A DNA stretch of 64,000 nt. Source: Natrinema gelatinilyticum. GTDB taxonomy: Archaea; Halobacteriota; Halobacteria; Halobacteriales; Natrialbaceae. Made by a program: the position numbers and the translations under genes. The notes beneath the pieces were generated by a model. The model was not told the DNA's origin, did not search any database, and saw nothing but the letters and a program-made list of their open reading frames with translations. Positions 42,658-53,095 of this stretch are shown here, in pieces. How positions within the stretch are numbered: the first letter of the stretch is position 1; the number at the start of each line of letters is the position of its first letter. The stretch lies in contig NZ_CP100756.1 in the NCBI RefSeq assembly GCF_024266705.1, forward strand, positions 3,100,001 through 3,164,000, in the 5' to 3' direction.

Positions 42658-43032
42658 CTACGAGAGATGGGCCGTGACGTCCGTCGAGGAGACCATTCCG
42701 ACGTAGTCATCGGCGACGACTGGGAGGTGCTTGATGCCGTAGGTCGTCATCATCGCAGCGACCTCCTCCATGTAGAGGTCCGGAGTCGCGGTTTCGACGT
42801 CGGTCGTCATCACGTCAGCAACCCGCAAATCCGAGACGTCCCGGCCGTCAGCGACGGCATCGAGTACGTCCGTACTGCTAATGATCGCCTGTGGCGTGGT
42901 CCGAACCACCAACGCGTTGATGTCTTTCTCGCGCATTCGCTGCGTGGCCTCCATTACCGTGGCTTCGTCGGATATCGTCTCCAGCGGCGTGGACATCACG
43001 TCTTCGACGGTGACTCTGTCAGTAGAATCCAT
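42658..43032 (-). CDS. Two-CBS-domain protein
   Basis: 124 residues from the ATG at 43032, making one Bateman module. The first CBS is VTVEDVMSTPLETISDEATV with VVRTTPQAIISSTDVLDAV; the second is LRVADVMTTDVETATPDLYM with HLPVVADDYVGMVSSTDV. Such stand-alone pairs bind adenosine nucleotides and regulate partner enzymes or channels. There is no attached effector domain. The frame is open far upstream, but that region lacks haloarchaeal protein composition. Confidence 0.88.
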   Translation of the reverse strand: MDSTDRVTVEDVMSTPLETISDEATVMEATQRMREKDINALVVRTTPQAIISSTDVLDAVADGRDVSDLRVADVMTTDVETATPDLYMEEVAAMMTTYGIKHLPVVADDYVGMVSSTDVTAHLS

Positions 43033-43033
43033 A

Positions 43034-43261
43034 CTACCAGAAAGAGACGCCAGGGTCAAGGTAGTTTCTTTCGAGGTCCGAACCGAGCATCCGGTTCGAA
43101 GACCCGGTCTGCCTTCGAACGTCATCGCGGCGGTACAGAGGTGTCCCCGGTCTCGAGTGACGGTATCGCCACATCCGATTGCGCCAGTCGACCGAACGTT
43201 CCAGCACCTCTCGACCGTGTTCGGTCGGGTTCGCCGCCAGCGTCTCGACACGGGCCGGCAC
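43034..43261 (-). other. Coding-like frame in the 477-base gap 43033-43509, possible decayed gene
   Basis: One minus-strand frame ending at 43034 reads DTASEEVVQSVPARVETLAA, NPTEHGREVLERSVDWRNRM, WRYRHSRPGTPLYRR before becoming less protein-like. A GTG start at 43261 gives 75 residues; the coding-like part begins ~20 codons earlier without a start codon. GC-rich third positions support coding history. No family is recognised, and the rest of the gap shows nothing further. Confidence 0.25.
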
Positions 43262-43509
43262 CGACTGAACGACTTCTTCGGACGCCGTGTCGAGATGCGC
43301 GCCAGCGTCCGAAGCCCGCGGCGGTCGTATCCACGCCGGTGCTCCAAGAGGCGGAGATGGCTGTCGCCTGATGACCGACGACGGCGGGACAGTCTACTGA
43401 GAGACAGCGCAAAAGCGTTCTGGCTGGACAAACCCGCGAAAACGGTCACACGCAGGAGTTCGGAGCGGTCACACCCAGTCAAGTGACCCTGTACCGCGAG
43501 TCGAGTGAC

Positions 43510-45528
43510 CTACGCGAGCCACTCGTCGGGCTTCGTGTCGTAGTCGACGTCGTCGGCCGCCAGATGTTCGACGTCCTCCCACGAGAGGTCTTCTGTCGTG
43601 ACCGAATCACCGTCGTACCGGATCAGTTTCCCCCGCTCTTCAGGTTCGGGCTCGCGGTTGCGCCGCTTGGCGACTTCGATATCGTGTTCGTCGACCTCCT
43701 TGACGATCGTCAGCAGGTTCACCGGTCGGCCCCAGAGTTCGAAGATCCGCCTGAGCGTCTCCTTTGCTTTCCCGAGGTCGAGCATGACGCCGTTGTACTG
43801 GTGGCCCAGCAGTAATTCGTTCGCATTGTTGTAGTTGCCGTCATAGACCGCGACCGTCGGCTTTCCGAAGTTGGTGAACTGCAAGAGGAGTTTCTTCTTG
43901 ACGTCCTCGGCGGCGTCGCTGGCAACGTGGAACTGACCGGTCGCTTGCGAGTGTTCGTAGGTGAAGTAGTTGTTCTCCGTGATGAATTCCTGGGTCAGGA
44001 ACTCGTCTAGGAACGTGACGTCGTTGTGACTCTCCCTGACGTCGAACATCCGATCCCAGCCAGTCGCGAAGTCGACCTCCTCGAGCGCCTCTTCGACCGA
44101 CGAGTACCGGGCATCGTCGAACAGGTACCGACCGATCCGCTCGAGTTCGTTCTGGTTGACGCGTGCGAGGAACCCGCGGTTCTGTCGTTTGACGAGCGAG
44201 TAGTGCCGTCGAGCCAGTCCCTCGTAGGTCAACACCTTCCAGGGGTACGTTTCGACGTCGATCTCTCCGCTCCGAGCCTGCTCGAGCGCCTCGCGGTCGA
44301 CCCACTCGTCGGGAACTTCCTCGAGCGAATCGAGTGTCCCGTGGGTGATGGTCTCGATCGCTGCCGGCGGCTCGAGCGTTTCGAGAACGGCGTCGAAGTC
44401 GACGACCTCCGTGAGGTTCCGCCAAGAGATGCCTTCGACGCGTAGCAGGTGCTCGATGACTTCCTGCCGGTTCGTCGTGTTCTCGACGTACTCCCAGAGT
44501 TCCATCCCGAGACTGTAGGGATTGAGACCGCCGGAGGCCAGCACTTTCGCCATGTGGTCGGCGTAGTTTACGAACTCGTCATCGCTGGCGAAGGCCTCGT
44601 CGGTCATCATCGTCGACTCCCAGTAGGCCGCCCAGCCTTCGTTCATCACCTTCGTCATCTTCTGAGCGGCGAAGTAGTAGGCCTCGGCGCGCATCATGTC
44701 GAGGATGTCCCGCTGCCACTCCTCCATTTCGACCCCTCGCCCGGCCTCGGCGTCGTACTGTTTGCCGTGCTCGCGTACGAACGCCAGGACGTCCTTCTGC
44801 GGTGTCTCGGGGAAGTTCACCGCACCCTCTTCCCCCTCGAGTTTCTCGACCCACTCCTCGGTAAACACCTCACCTTTGACCTCGTCGGAGAGGTCGAGTT
44901 CGTCGAGTTTCGCCGCAAGATCTTCGTCGATCCCATCGCCCGCCGGTCCCTCGATGTCGTGGCGGCGGCTGAACACCTGATGCTGGTCGATGTTGTCCTC
45001 GAGTGAGAGACAGTGGTCGATCCACTTCTCGACTTCAGCGCGGTCGATGTCGGGATCGGACATGTACTCGTCGATGGCTCGTGCGTGGCGCTCGAGCATG
45101 GCGGCGGCGTTGACCTGTTCTTCGTCGGACTGGCCGCGGGTGAACATGCCGAACCAGTCGTTGTTCGCGAAGAAGTCCGAGTGGGCCTCGACGTGCGTGA
45201 TGACCGCCTTCTGGTCGGCGACCGTGTTCGACTCCTGGAGGAAGGCGTGTGCGGGATTGTCGTTGTTGACGATCTCGAAGGCCTTCCCGCCGCTGTACTG
45301 GCCCTGCTTTTGCTGGCGGTCGTACTGCATCCCCCACCGCCAGTGGGGATATCGCGACTGAAATCCACCGTAGGCGATGAGTTCGTTCATCTCGTCGTAG
45401 TCGATGATCCAGTATTTCACCGGATATGGGTCGAGCCCCAGCTTCGTCGCGAGGTTTCGAGCCTCGGCGACCGGTTCCTCGAGGTCAGCCGCGATCGCCT
45501 GTTTGCGGAATCTATCTGTATTACTCAT
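43510..45528 (-). CDS. SpoVR family protein
   Basis: 672 residues from the ATG at 45528 (MSNTDRFRKQAIAADL). Long SpoVR-type blocks are present: GLDPYPVKYWIIDYDEMNEL, SRYPHWRWGMQYDRQQ, ITHVEAHSDFFANNDWF, MTKVMNEGWAAYWES, GLNPYSLGMELWEYVE and TNFGKPTVAVYDGNYNNANE. The family is named from a Bacillus spore-cortex gene, but occurs widely with PrkA and YeaH in non-sporing organisms under stress or starvation. Its biochemical activity is unknown. It is the last gene of the prkA-prkA-yeaH-spoVR operon, 65 bases after yeaH. Confidence 0.93.
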   Translation of the reverse strand: MSNTDRFRKQAIAADLEEPVAEARNLATKLGLDPYPVKYWIIDYDEMNELIAYGGFQSRYPHWRWGMQYDRQQKQGQYSGGKAFEIVNNDNPAHAFLQESNTVADQKAVITHVEAHSDFFANNDWFGMFTRGQSDEEQVNAAAMLERHARAIDEYMSDPDIDRAEVEKWIDHCLSLEDNIDQHQVFSRRHDIEGPAGDGIDEDLAAKLDELDLSDEVKGEVFTEEWVEKLEGEEGAVNFPETPQKDVLAFVREHGKQYDAEAGRGVEMEEWQRDILDMMRAEAYYFAAQKMTKVMNEGWAAYWESTMMTDEAFASDDEFVNYADHMAKVLASGGLNPYSLGMELWEYVENTTNRQEVIEHLLRVEGISWRNLTEVVDFDAVLETLEPPAAIETITHGTLDSLEEVPDEWVDREALEQARSGEIDVETYPWKVLTYEGLARRHYSLVKRQNRGFLARVNQNELERIGRYLFDDARYSSVEEALEEVDFATGWDRMFDVRESHNDVTFLDEFLTQEFITENNYFTYEHSQATGQFHVASDAAEDVKKKLLLQFTNFGKPTVAVYDGNYNNANELLLGHQYNGVMLDLGKAKETLRRIFELWGRPVNLLTIVKEVDEHDIEVAKRRNREPEPEERGKLIRYDGDSVTTEDLSWEDVEHLAADDVDYDTKPDEWLA

Positions 45529-45593
45529 GAAAACCACCGGGTTTCTCGAGTTCCATCGGGGTTTTTTCGTTCGATGGGAGCGAGGAGCGTTCG

Positions 45594-46922
45594 TTACTCA
45601 TCGCGATCACCCTCCGTCGAGAGAATGTCGTAGATCGCGTCGGTCACGTCCGACTCTCCGTTTACGTACGCCACCGCGACGTCGTCGGCGTCGGTCCCGA
45701 AGTGGCGCTCGAGTTCCTCGGCGTGGGTCGCGTTGATCGCGTTCCCGCTCGGCTGCGTCTCCACGTAGGCGTGGAGGTTGGCCGGAATCTCTTCCATCAG
45801 CGGGATTACACGCTCGCCGGTATCGTTCGAGGAGTTCTCGGAGTCGCCCGCTGCGAAGACGTAGCGGTTCCAGTCACTCCAGGGGTACTCCTCGAGCAAC
45901 TGGGCGGCGAGTTCGTACGCACTCGAGATCTTGGTACCGCCACCGCTTCGAATGCCGAAGAACTCGTCGCGTTCGACCTCCCAGGCGTCGGCGTCGTGGG
46001 CGATGTAGATGAACTCGGCGTTGTCGTACTTGCCCTGGAGATACCAGTCGAGCGGTGTGAACGTGCGTTCGACGAGTTCGCGTTTCTTCTCACGCATTGA
46101 ACCGGAGACGTCGCGGATGTTGACGACGACGACGTTTTTCTCTTTTTCCTCGATGATCTCCGGGTGGCGAAAGCGCTCGTCCTCGCGGCGGAAGGGGACG
46201 TGCCTGATCCCCTCGCGGCGGATCTTCTGCTGGACGCTCTCGCGGTCGACGTTTTCCTCGACCTCCTGGATCGAGGCCCACGTGCCGCGTTCCGCGTCCG
46301 GAACGTCAGCGTATGCTTCTTCGACCCAGGCCATCGACACCGGGAGGTTTTCCCTGCGCGCCCACTCGAAGACGTCCCGCGGGGTGATGCCCTCGACCTT
46401 GCAGAGCTCTCGCAGGAAGTCCTCGTCGAAGTCCATCGAGAGTTTTCGCTTGAGCCCTTCTTTGAACATACGCTCGAAGTCGAGCGTGCTGTTCGGGCCG
46501 GTCCGCGTGAGGTCCGTAAACGGACCCTCTTTCTCTTCGACGACCTTCTTTCCCTTTGGATCGAGGTCGAGTCCGAGTTCTTCGTCGAGTTCCTCGGCGA
46601 ACTCCTCGGGGTCCATCTCGTAGTATTCGTGTTCCCCGCCTTCCTCGCCGGGTTCGCCATCTTCGCCGTCATCGTCGCCCGGCTGGGGCTGTGGCTGGCC
46701 GACCGGCTGACCGGTGTCCGGCGTTCCGTCTTCGCCCTGTCCGACCCCGCCTTTGTCGCGCTGGTCGTACTCGAACTCCGGCAACGAGATGATCTTCACC
46801 GGTATCTTGATTTCCCCCGGTCTGCTTTGACCGAGGTCACCGTACTGGATGAAGTCGGCCAGGTCTTCGCGGCGTTCCTCGCCGACTTCGCGGAATCGGT
46901 CGAGGTCGTCTCTCAGTCCCAT
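45594..46922 (-). CDS. YeaH/YhbH (DUF444) family protein with VWA-like domain
   Basis: 442 residues. N-terminal helical region ([20 protein letters not shown]), [20 protein letters not shown], a Gly/Asp-rich linker (GGVGQGEDG), then SIEEVE-like blocks ([20 protein letters not shown]) and a C-terminal von Willebrand A-like domain with the MIDAS-type [20 protein letters not shown] and [20 protein letters not shown]. The protein partners PrkA kinases and SpoVR in bacteria; the VWA domain suggests protein-protein or metal-dependent binding. Its start overlaps the end of the second prkA by 10 bases, implying coupling. Confidence 0.93.
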   Translation of the reverse strand: MGLRDDLDRFREVGEERREDLADFIQYGDLGQSRPGEIKIPVKIISLPEFEYDQRDKGGVGQGEDGTPDTGQPVGQPQPQPGDDDGEDGEPGEEGGEHEYYEMDPEEFAEELDEELGLDLDPKGKKVVEEKEGPFTDLTRTGPNSTLDFERMFKEGLKRKLSMDFDEDFLRELCKVEGITPRDVFEWARRENLPVSMAWVEEAYADVPDAERGTWASIQEVEENVDRESVQQKIRREGIRHVPFRREDERFRHPEIIEEKEKNVVVVNIRDVSGSMREKKRELVERTFTPLDWYLQGKYDNAEFIYIAHDADAWEVERDEFFGIRSGGGTKISSAYELAAQLLEEYPWSDWNRYVFAAGDSENSSNDTGERVIPLMEEIPANLHAYVETQPSGNAINATHAEELERHFGTDADDVAVAYVNGESDVTDAIYDILSTEGDRDE

Positions 46923-49198
46923 CTATAGCTCACCTGCCCCATAACGTGTCTGCTCGTCAGTTCGGCCGATGACTCCGTGTACCCGAAGAGGGAGACCAAC
47001 GTTTCGATCGTGTCTTCTTTCACCGTCGCCGTCTCGGTCCCGTTCGGCGGATCGTCCCACTGGCGCGGGTCGAAGTCCTCGAAGGTCCGCTCGACGTCGT
47101 CCCAGTCGTGGCTCTCGAGGACCGTCTTGATGACCGGGATTGCGGTGAGATCGACGTCTTCGACCGAGAAGTCCTCGTTTCGGTGTTCCCACGCGTGGCG
47201 GTTCAGCGACGTGATCACCTTCTCACGTCGGAAGTTACGGACGCTCTCGCGGGGAAGGTTCCCTTCGTACTCGTCCTCGGAGAACCGTCCGAGGTGCTCG
47301 ACCTCGAAAAGCTTCATCTTCAGCGGGTCCGGTTCGACGCGCTCGCCGCGGTCGTTGTGCAGCGGTTCGTCGGTTTCCCAGGCGTAGACGTGTTCGACGT
47401 ACTCGGCGACGGTCTCCTCGTCGACGCGTTTGTCGTGCATGATGGCCTCGATGACGTCGCTCTCCTGTTGGTCGTAGATGTAGTTCTTGACAGGGACGAC
47501 GCGGTTCTCGAACTCGGAGCGCTCGTTCGCCGAGAAGACCGGCGCGTCGGCCAGTCCCTCGACTAGAGCGTTCAACACGTCACGTGGCATGATGACGTCC
47601 TCGACCGACAGGTCGGGGTGGTGGCGATCCCGGTCTGTCTGGAGCAGTTCCGCGAGGGTGTCTCGCGTATACGTTACCGGAACGCCATGGTCACCGTCGG
47701 TGCCGTCGTCGTCGAAGTCGAACTCGTCTTTCACCCGTCTGATGTCGCCCTCCTGTAAGTACCCCTGATCGTAGATGAGCGCCTTGTCGACGAGGTCGAG
47801 GCCGTTCGGGAGGTCCTCGTCGTCCATTCGCGTGACGACGGCATACAGCGCCGCCGACTCGATCGCGTGCGGCGCGAACTCCTGAACGCGCGTTTCGCCG
47901 TCGCGGTCTTTGACCGTCACCGTCACCGGCTCGCGGATCCGCTCTGCGAGCTCCTCGTAGCTATCGGCCTCCCAGACCTCCGTCTCGTTCGTTAGCTCAC
48001 GCCGGATCAGCTCCGTCTCGAGCGAGAGGTTCGTCAGGTAGCCAAACCGGTGTTTGTCAAGCCGGCGCTTGAGCGCCTTCAGCGGGTCCATCCCGTTCCG
48101 GTCGGCGTGCTGGTTGAGCTGCGCCTCGAGGTCGGGATTCGAGATGATCAGCATCTGCGTGTCGACGTCCATCCCGATCCCTTTGTCCAACTTCACCGAC
48201 TGCTCGTCCGGGACGTTCAACAGCTTCTGGAGCAGGTCAGCGTGCTGGGCGGCGTCTTCGACGATCGTGAGAACGCCGTTGCCCTGCGACAGGACGCCGT
48301 CGTAGCTGAATGCCTGTGGATTCTTGCGTCCGCGCGAGTCGAGTTCCTGAAGCATCCCGTGCATCCACGAGCCGACGAGCCGTTCTTTGGGTGGGCCGTC
48401 GTCCTCCGAGTGGAGGACGCCGACACCCTGGCCGACGTCTACGACGTAGTTCTTGACGCGGAGGTGGTTCTCGTCGGTGATTGCCGAGAACAGCGCGTCC
48501 TCACCCTCTCGGCGATACCGCTCCTCCAGGAAGTCGTAGGCTTCCCGGGAGAACGGATCGAGTTGCGCGTCCACCTGGACGGGGACGTGGTCGTCGAGAC
48601 CGTCGTTGAGCTGGGCGAGCAGGTCCTCACGGACCTCGGGAGGGAACACCGACAGCGGATGCGCCTGGACGGGGCTCTCGTACCAGTTCTGGTCGTCGCC
48701 GGCGGTCGCGTCACCGCCGTAACTCAGGCCACGCTCGCTGGCCTCGGCGGTGGTGACGTTCCACTCGACGGTGTACCGGCGGCCCTCCGGCGTTTTCGAG
48801 TACTCGCGCAGCCCGTTGACCAGACAGCGCTTGAGCTCTGACTTTCCGGTCGCGGTCGGCCCCTCGAACCAGATTATCTTCTCGTCTTTCGCGCGTCCCG
48901 CGGCGATCGATCGAAGATCGTCGACGAACCCGTTCAGCACCTCGGTGTTCCCGAGAATCGCGTGTTCGCCGTCATTTTGCGGGTCGTCGAAAAAACGGTA
49001 TCGCTCCTTTTCTTCGCCCTCCTCGACCACCGTGCGAGTGCCGGCAGCTTCGATCGCCTCGAGCAGGTACTTCGAGGCGTGGGAGGCGACGGTCGGGTTC
49101 TCGAAGACCCGATCGACGTACGCGGCGAGGCTCATCGGTTCCTCGTAGGTCTCCTCGAGCGCGCGATTGGCCTCGGTGACGTAGTCCTCTCCGGTCAT
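46913..49198 (-). CDS. PrkA-type AAA+ serine protein kinase, second paralogue
   Basis: 761 residues. The AAA+ part has Walker [17 protein letters not shown] (residues ~112-126) and a Walker B-like region ([20 protein letters not shown]). PrkA-specific sequence includes [36 protein letters not shown] and [21 protein letters not shown]. The C-terminal part holds the region likened to protein kinases in PrkA. It is clearly diverged from the preceding paralogue (690 residues), so it is not a recent duplicate. It starts 1 base after the stop of that gene and overlaps yeaH. Confidence 0.9.
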   Translation of the reverse strand: MTGEDYVTEANRALEETYEEPMSLAAYVDRVFENPTVASHASKYLLEAIEAAGTRTVVEEGEEKERYRFFDDPQNDGEHAILGNTEVLNGFVDDLRSIAAGRAKDEKIIWFEGPTATGKSELKRCLVNGLREYSKTPEGRRYTVEWNVTTAEASERGLSYGGDATAGDDQNWYESPVQAHPLSVFPPEVREDLLAQLNDGLDDHVPVQVDAQLDPFSREAYDFLEERYRREGEDALFSAITDENHLRVKNYVVDVGQGVGVLHSEDDGPPKERLVGSWMHGMLQELDSRGRKNPQAFSYDGVLSQGNGVLTIVEDAAQHADLLQKLLNVPDEQSVKLDKGIGMDVDTQMLIISNPDLEAQLNQHADRNGMDPLKALKRRLDKHRFGYLTNLSLETELIRRELTNETEVWEADSYEELAERIREPVTVTVKDRDGETRVQEFAPHAIESAALYAVVTRMDDEDLPNGLDLVDKALIYDQGYLQEGDIRRVKDEFDFDDDGTDGDHGVPVTYTRDTLAELLQTDRDRHHPDLSVEDVIMPRDVLNALVEGLADAPVFSANERSEFENRVVPVKNYIYDQQESDVIEAIMHDKRVDEETVAEYVEHVYAWETDEPLHNDRGERVEPDPLKMKLFEVEHLGRFSEDEYEGNLPRESVRNFRREKVITSLNRHAWEHRNEDFSVEDVDLTAIPVIKTVLESHDWDDVERTFEDFDPRQWDDPPNGTETATVKEDTIETLVSLFGYTESSAELTSRHVMGQVSYRWD

Positions 49199-49199
49199 A

Positions 49200-51272
49200 T
49201 TAGTCTTCCATCTCGGCTTTGGCGACTTCAGCGCCGGCGAACTCGAGCACCTCCTTAGCGCCTTCCTCGGAGTAGCCCTGTTCGATCAGCGCGTCGATCC
49301 ACGCCGAGCGTTCGTCGTCGTCGAATTCGTTCGCCGACACCAGTGCCGAGAAGTTGATGTTGTGCTTCTTGTCCTCCCAGAGCTTGCGCTCCAGGGCGCG
49401 GCGCAGGCGCTCGTTGTCCTGCGGGTTGAAGGCTTCTCCCTCGCGTGCGCGCCTCGAGACCCAGTTCGAAACCTCCTGGCGGAAGTCCTCTTTGCGGTCT
49501 TCCGGGATGTCGAGTTTCTCCTCGACCGACCGCAGGAACGTCTCGTCCGGTTCCTGCTCGCGGCCGGTGAGTGCGTCCTCGATGGTGTCGTCGTCGATGT
49601 AGGCCATGACGTGGTCCATGTACTTCTCGCCCTGGCGCTGGATCTCGTCGATGTCGTACGCCAGTGCGTGGCGAACGTCCTCGATAGCCCGCTCTCTGTA
49701 CTCCTCGCGAACCGTCTCGAGGTAGCGATAGTACTGTTCGAAGTTCTCCTCGGGGATCGAGCCGTGATGCTCTAAGTTCTCCTCGAAGAAGTTGAACACC
49801 GTCAGCGGCGATAGGAAGCCGCGCTGTCGGTGCTTCGAGTCCATAATCGCCTCTGCGATCTCGTCGCCGATGAACCGGGGCGAAATGCCGACCATCCCTT
49901 CCCCGATTTCGGCCTTCGTGGCGGCTTCGTCGCGAAGTTTCTTGACGTCGATGTCGTCGCCCTCGTCGATCTCGCCGTTGTAGGCTTTCGCCTTCGAGAG
50001 CAGCCCGATGGTCTCGGTGTCGGGTTCTTCGATACGGGTGAGAACGCCGAACAGCCCCGCCATCTCGAGCGTGTGCGGCTCGACGTTGATGTCGGGGACG
50101 TCGGCGTTGTTCAACATCTTCTCGTAGATCTGGGCCTCGTCTTCGTACGAGAGGACGTAGGGGAAGTCGATCCGCTTGGTGCGGTCGTTGAACGCCTCCA
50201 TCTTCTCGTCGCCCTTTTTGTCCTTGTATTCGGGCATGTTGGTACGGCCCACGATCACCTGGTCGATGTCGATCCGTGGGTTGTTCTTTGGTTTGATCGT
50301 CTGTTCCTGGGTCGCGTGGAGGAAGTCGTAGAGGAATTCCCGCTGGAGTTTCAGCAGCTCCTCGCCGGAGAAGACACCGCGGTTCGCGTTACAGAACGCG
50401 CCGGAGTAGTCGAACGCACGCGGATCGCTTTCGCCGTAAATCGCGATCTTCGAGTAGTTGACGTCGCCGGTGAGTTCGGTCTCGTCCTGGTTCTTCTTGT
50501 CTTTCGGCTCGAATGTTTCCAACCCCTGACGTTTGTTCTCGTCCGCGACGAATCGGACGATCTCGATGTGGTTCTCGAGCACCTGCTGGAGGTCGTCGTC
50601 GTAGTACGCCAGGAGTCTGTCTATGTAGAACTCGCTTTCGGGATCCAGCGCCTGTTCGTTCTGGATCGTATACGGCGCATCGAGATTCTCGTTGAGATCG
50701 TCGATCACCCGCTGGCGCTGCTCTAAGGGGAGGAGGACGAGTGGATCCTGGTTCATCGGAGACCGGACGGTATCGTCGGCCGGATCCTGATCCTGGATGA
50801 CGTCACAGAGGTTCGTCCAGCGGAACGTGTACATCCGTCCGTCGTCGCGGAGGGTGTAATCTTCGAAGTACTTGCGAACCTGCTTGTCGAAGTGAGACTT
50901 CCCGGAACCGACCGGGCCGAGCAAGAGTTTGATCCGTCGTTCCGGACCCAGGCGTCGGGCACCCGATTTGACCTTGTTGACGAACTCGTGGATTGACTGG
51001 TGGATCACCTTCCCGTAGAAGGTGTTCTCGCCGTCGCCCAGCGGATCCTCGCTCGCGAGCTGGTACTCGACCATTCCTTCGGTCTCGTCGTAGGTGGTGC
51101 CGTAATAGTCGAACATATCCGCGACGCGCTGGTGGGCGTTGCGGGCCACCTTCGGGTCTTCGTATACCTCTTCGAGGTACCAGTCGAAGGACTTGGTTTC
51201 CCGCAGGTCTGCGGGCATCGATTCCTTGTAATCCGTACTGAGCTGCTCGAGTGTCTCGATGTCACCGGTCAT
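49200..51272 (-). CDS. PrkA-type AAA+ serine protein kinase, first paralogue
   Basis: 690 residues, close to bacterial PrkA. Walker A LLGPVGSGKSHFDKQVRKY (residues ~117-135). PrkA blocks: YSGAFCNANRGVFSGEELLK, LHATQEQTIKPKNNPRIDID, VIVGRTNMPEYKDKKGDEKM, AFNDRTKRIDFPYVLSYEDE, MAGLFGVLTRIEEPDTETIG, and a C-terminal helical region with GISPRFIGDEIAEAIMDS. In bacteria PrkA is an ATPase/kinase or Lon-like regulator active under stress. It heads the four-gene operon. The 650-base spacer upstream may hold a long leader or distant promoter. Confidence 0.93.
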   Translation of the reverse strand: MTGDIETLEQLSTDYKESMPADLRETKSFDWYLEEVYEDPKVARNAHQRVADMFDYYGTTYDETEGMVEYQLASEDPLGDGENTFYGKVIHQSIHEFVNKVKSGARRLGPERRIKLLLGPVGSGKSHFDKQVRKYFEDYTLRDDGRMYTFRWTNLCDVIQDQDPADDTVRSPMNQDPLVLLPLEQRQRVIDDLNENLDAPYTIQNEQALDPESEFYIDRLLAYYDDDLQQVLENHIEIVRFVADENKRQGLETFEPKDKKNQDETELTGDVNYSKIAIYGESDPRAFDYSGAFCNANRGVFSGEELLKLQREFLYDFLHATQEQTIKPKNNPRIDIDQVIVGRTNMPEYKDKKGDEKMEAFNDRTKRIDFPYVLSYEDEAQIYEKMLNNADVPDINVEPHTLEMAGLFGVLTRIEEPDTETIGLLSKAKAYNGEIDEGDDIDVKKLRDEAATKAEIGEGMVGISPRFIGDEIAEAIMDSKHRQRGFLSPLTVFNFFEENLEHHGSIPEENFEQYYRYLETVREEYRERAIEDVRHALAYDIDEIQRQGEKYMDHVMAYIDDDTIEDALTGREQEPDETFLRSVEEKLDIPEDRKEDFRQEVSNWVSRRAREGEAFNPQDNERLRRALERKLWEDKKHNINFSALVSANEFDDDERSAWIDALIEQGYSEEGAKEVLEFAGAEVAKAEMED

Positions 51273-51921
51273 GGTATCACTGCCAGTTTCGGGTTGCCCC
51301 GTATACGGTCGTCCGTGATCGCACGGAACGCGGAAGCGAACGTCGTTCGACCGACCGAGGCGTCTCGTGGCCGAACCGTCGGAATCCGTCGCCTCGCGTC
51401 ACCCGATATGGACGCGGCGTGGCCGTCAGGCTCCTCAAGCGGGCACCCGGGGAGCGTGACCCTTTGCGGGCGGCGTCTATCGTGCCGTGTCATGTGTCAT
51501 CTTTCACCACTGTCCGTTGCGCGATCGTTCGGAGTCTCGGGCAACGGTGCGCCGGGGACGGGCGCGAAGTGGATCGGTCCGGCAAACGGATACCGATAGT
51601 ATTTAATGAGTGAGTAATCCAGCTACTTAACCTTAGCCCCAAAAGATATTTATCAGAAGTTAATTCCGGCAAAATACTGCCAGAACTATATCGTGATTAT
51701 GGGTATCACGGCACACATTCGGGTGGGGGCGACATAAGTTGACGGCTTGCAATTCCTACGTTTGCTGGTGCGCGCAGTCCAACTGCTCGCGCGACAGTAA
51801 CGCAGTGTGCCGATTTTCCGTCAATTGGTTCGACAGGGCAGCGATCGGAGCGTGCGAACACCGCTCCCAGTCGCCCACGTCCGACGACGACGCTTTAGGC
51901 CCCCCGGTCCAATCCACAGCT
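51273..51921. other. 649-base divergent spacer between the prkA operon and the DUF5820-like gene
   Basis: No supported gene. The part nearest prkA (51273-51590) is GC-rich with only shadow frames. An AT-rich block at 51598-51700 (AGTATTTAATGAG, AAAAGATATTTATCAG) looks like promoter or binding sequence, 330-430 bases from the prkA start, so prkA may have a long 5' leader. GCTTTAGG at 51891-51898 is a plausible TATA element for the plus-strand gene at 51922. Confidence 0.35.
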
Positions 51922-52356
51922 ATGTCGGACTCGGATACTAAAGGACACCTGGATCGCTCGAACCTGCCCGACGGCTGGGACGTCTGGAGTCAGGGCGAAG
52001 ACGGACGTCTCGTACTCGCCTACCGACCCGACGTCTTCAACGCAGACGGGTTTCCCGCCGCCTGTTTGCCGACGCTGTATCTCACTCACGGCAAACGGAC
52101 CCGGCGACCCGGACTCAATCCGGCCGACACAGCCGCTTCTTCGGACTGGTTCGTCACACTCTATCTCGAGCCCGACGTCTCCCTGAACGAGACGCAGCGT
52201 TTCTCGACTCGAGCGGCCGCACTCGAGGAGGTCGTCGAACTCGCCGGGAGGTTCGACGCGGGCGAAATCGATTATCGAGCGCTGTATCAGGTTCCACGGG
52301 AGGCGTATTTCGAGCGGCTCGACGAGCTCACTGGTGACGAAACGAGCGAGTGTTGA
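51922..52356 (+). CDS. DUF5820-like conserved haloarchaeal protein
   Basis: 144 residues from the ATG at 51922 (MSDSDTKGHLDRSNLPDGWD). The domain is compact alpha/beta: WDVWSQGEDGRLVLAYRPDV, FVTLYLEPDVSLNETQRFST, AALEEVVELAGRFDAGEIDY. It matches, by recall, a haloarchaeal family DUF5820 of unknown function. There is no catalytic motif or membrane segment. It is followed 85 bases later on the same strand by the UPF0179 gene, which has its own promoter element. Confidence 0.7.
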   Translation: MSDSDTKGHLDRSNLPDGWDVWSQGEDGRLVLAYRPDVFNADGFPAACLPTLYLTHGKRTRRPGLNPADTAASSDWFVTLYLEPDVSLNETQRFSTRAAALEEVVELAGRFDAGEIDYRALYQVPREAYFERLDELTGDETSEC

Positions 52357-52441
52357 TCCATTTCGACTGGCGTGCGACGTCGACTCCGCTCGTAGCGCTC
52401 CAGACGTGACGCTTAACAGCTGGTGGCGACTACTATTTCCT

Positions 52442-52888
52442 ATGTCGACTGTTACGCTCATCGGCTCCCGGCTGGCCGAGCCAGGAACCGAGTTCGTCTA
52501 CGAAGGCGAAGCCGACGCCTGTGCGGGCTGTCCCTACCGCAGTCAGTGTCTCAACCTGTCAGTCGGAACGAAGTACCGCGTCACGTCCGTCCGAGAAAAC
52601 GCCCAGACGCTCGAGTGTGCCATGCACGATGGCGGCGTGCGCGCCGTCGAGGTCGAACCTGCCACCGTCCGTGCGAATATCACGTCGAAGGGTGCCTTCG
52701 CCGGCAGTAAGACGAGCCTTCCCGGTCCCTGTCCGTACGTCGAGTGTTCGAGTCACGAGTACTGCGAGCCGGACGGCGTCGCGTTCGGCAAAGAGTACCG
52801 GATCACGGACATTCTCGGCGATCCGCCGCACGAGGTCTGTCACCTCGACCGGTCCCTCGAACTGGTCGAACTGGAAACCGACGACTGA
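52442..52888 (+). CDS. UPF0179 family protein
   Basis: 148 residues from the ATG at 52442, with a weak promoter element (CTTAAC, 52412-52417) ~25-30 bases before. The archaeal UPF0179 pattern is clear: TLIGSRLAEPGTEFVYEGEA, CAGCPYRSQCLNLSVGTKYR, CAMHDGGVRAVEVEP and GPCPYVECSSHEYCEPDG. Eight or so conserved Cys suggest metal or cluster binding. Found across archaea, with function unknown. Confidence 0.9.
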   Translation: MSTVTLIGSRLAEPGTEFVYEGEADACAGCPYRSQCLNLSVGTKYRVTSVRENAQTLECAMHDGGVRAVEVEPATVRANITSKGAFAGSKTSLPGPCPYVECSSHEYCEPDGVAFGKEYRITDILGDPPHEVCHLDRSLELVELETDD

Positions 52889-53095
52889 GCGCTCACGACT
52901 CGCTGCGGTGTTCTCGAGTCGAACGGGGGACCGAATGATCTCAGTTCACACCGGACGTCGCTCGGCCACGACACTGAAACAGGGCTTTCACCAACTATAG
53001 GCTGATCGGCGGTCGATGGTGACAACAGCTCCGGACAGTGTTTGCCTCGAAATCGATGGAGGGACGGGCCCGTCGACTGGTAGGGGTGGAAATCA

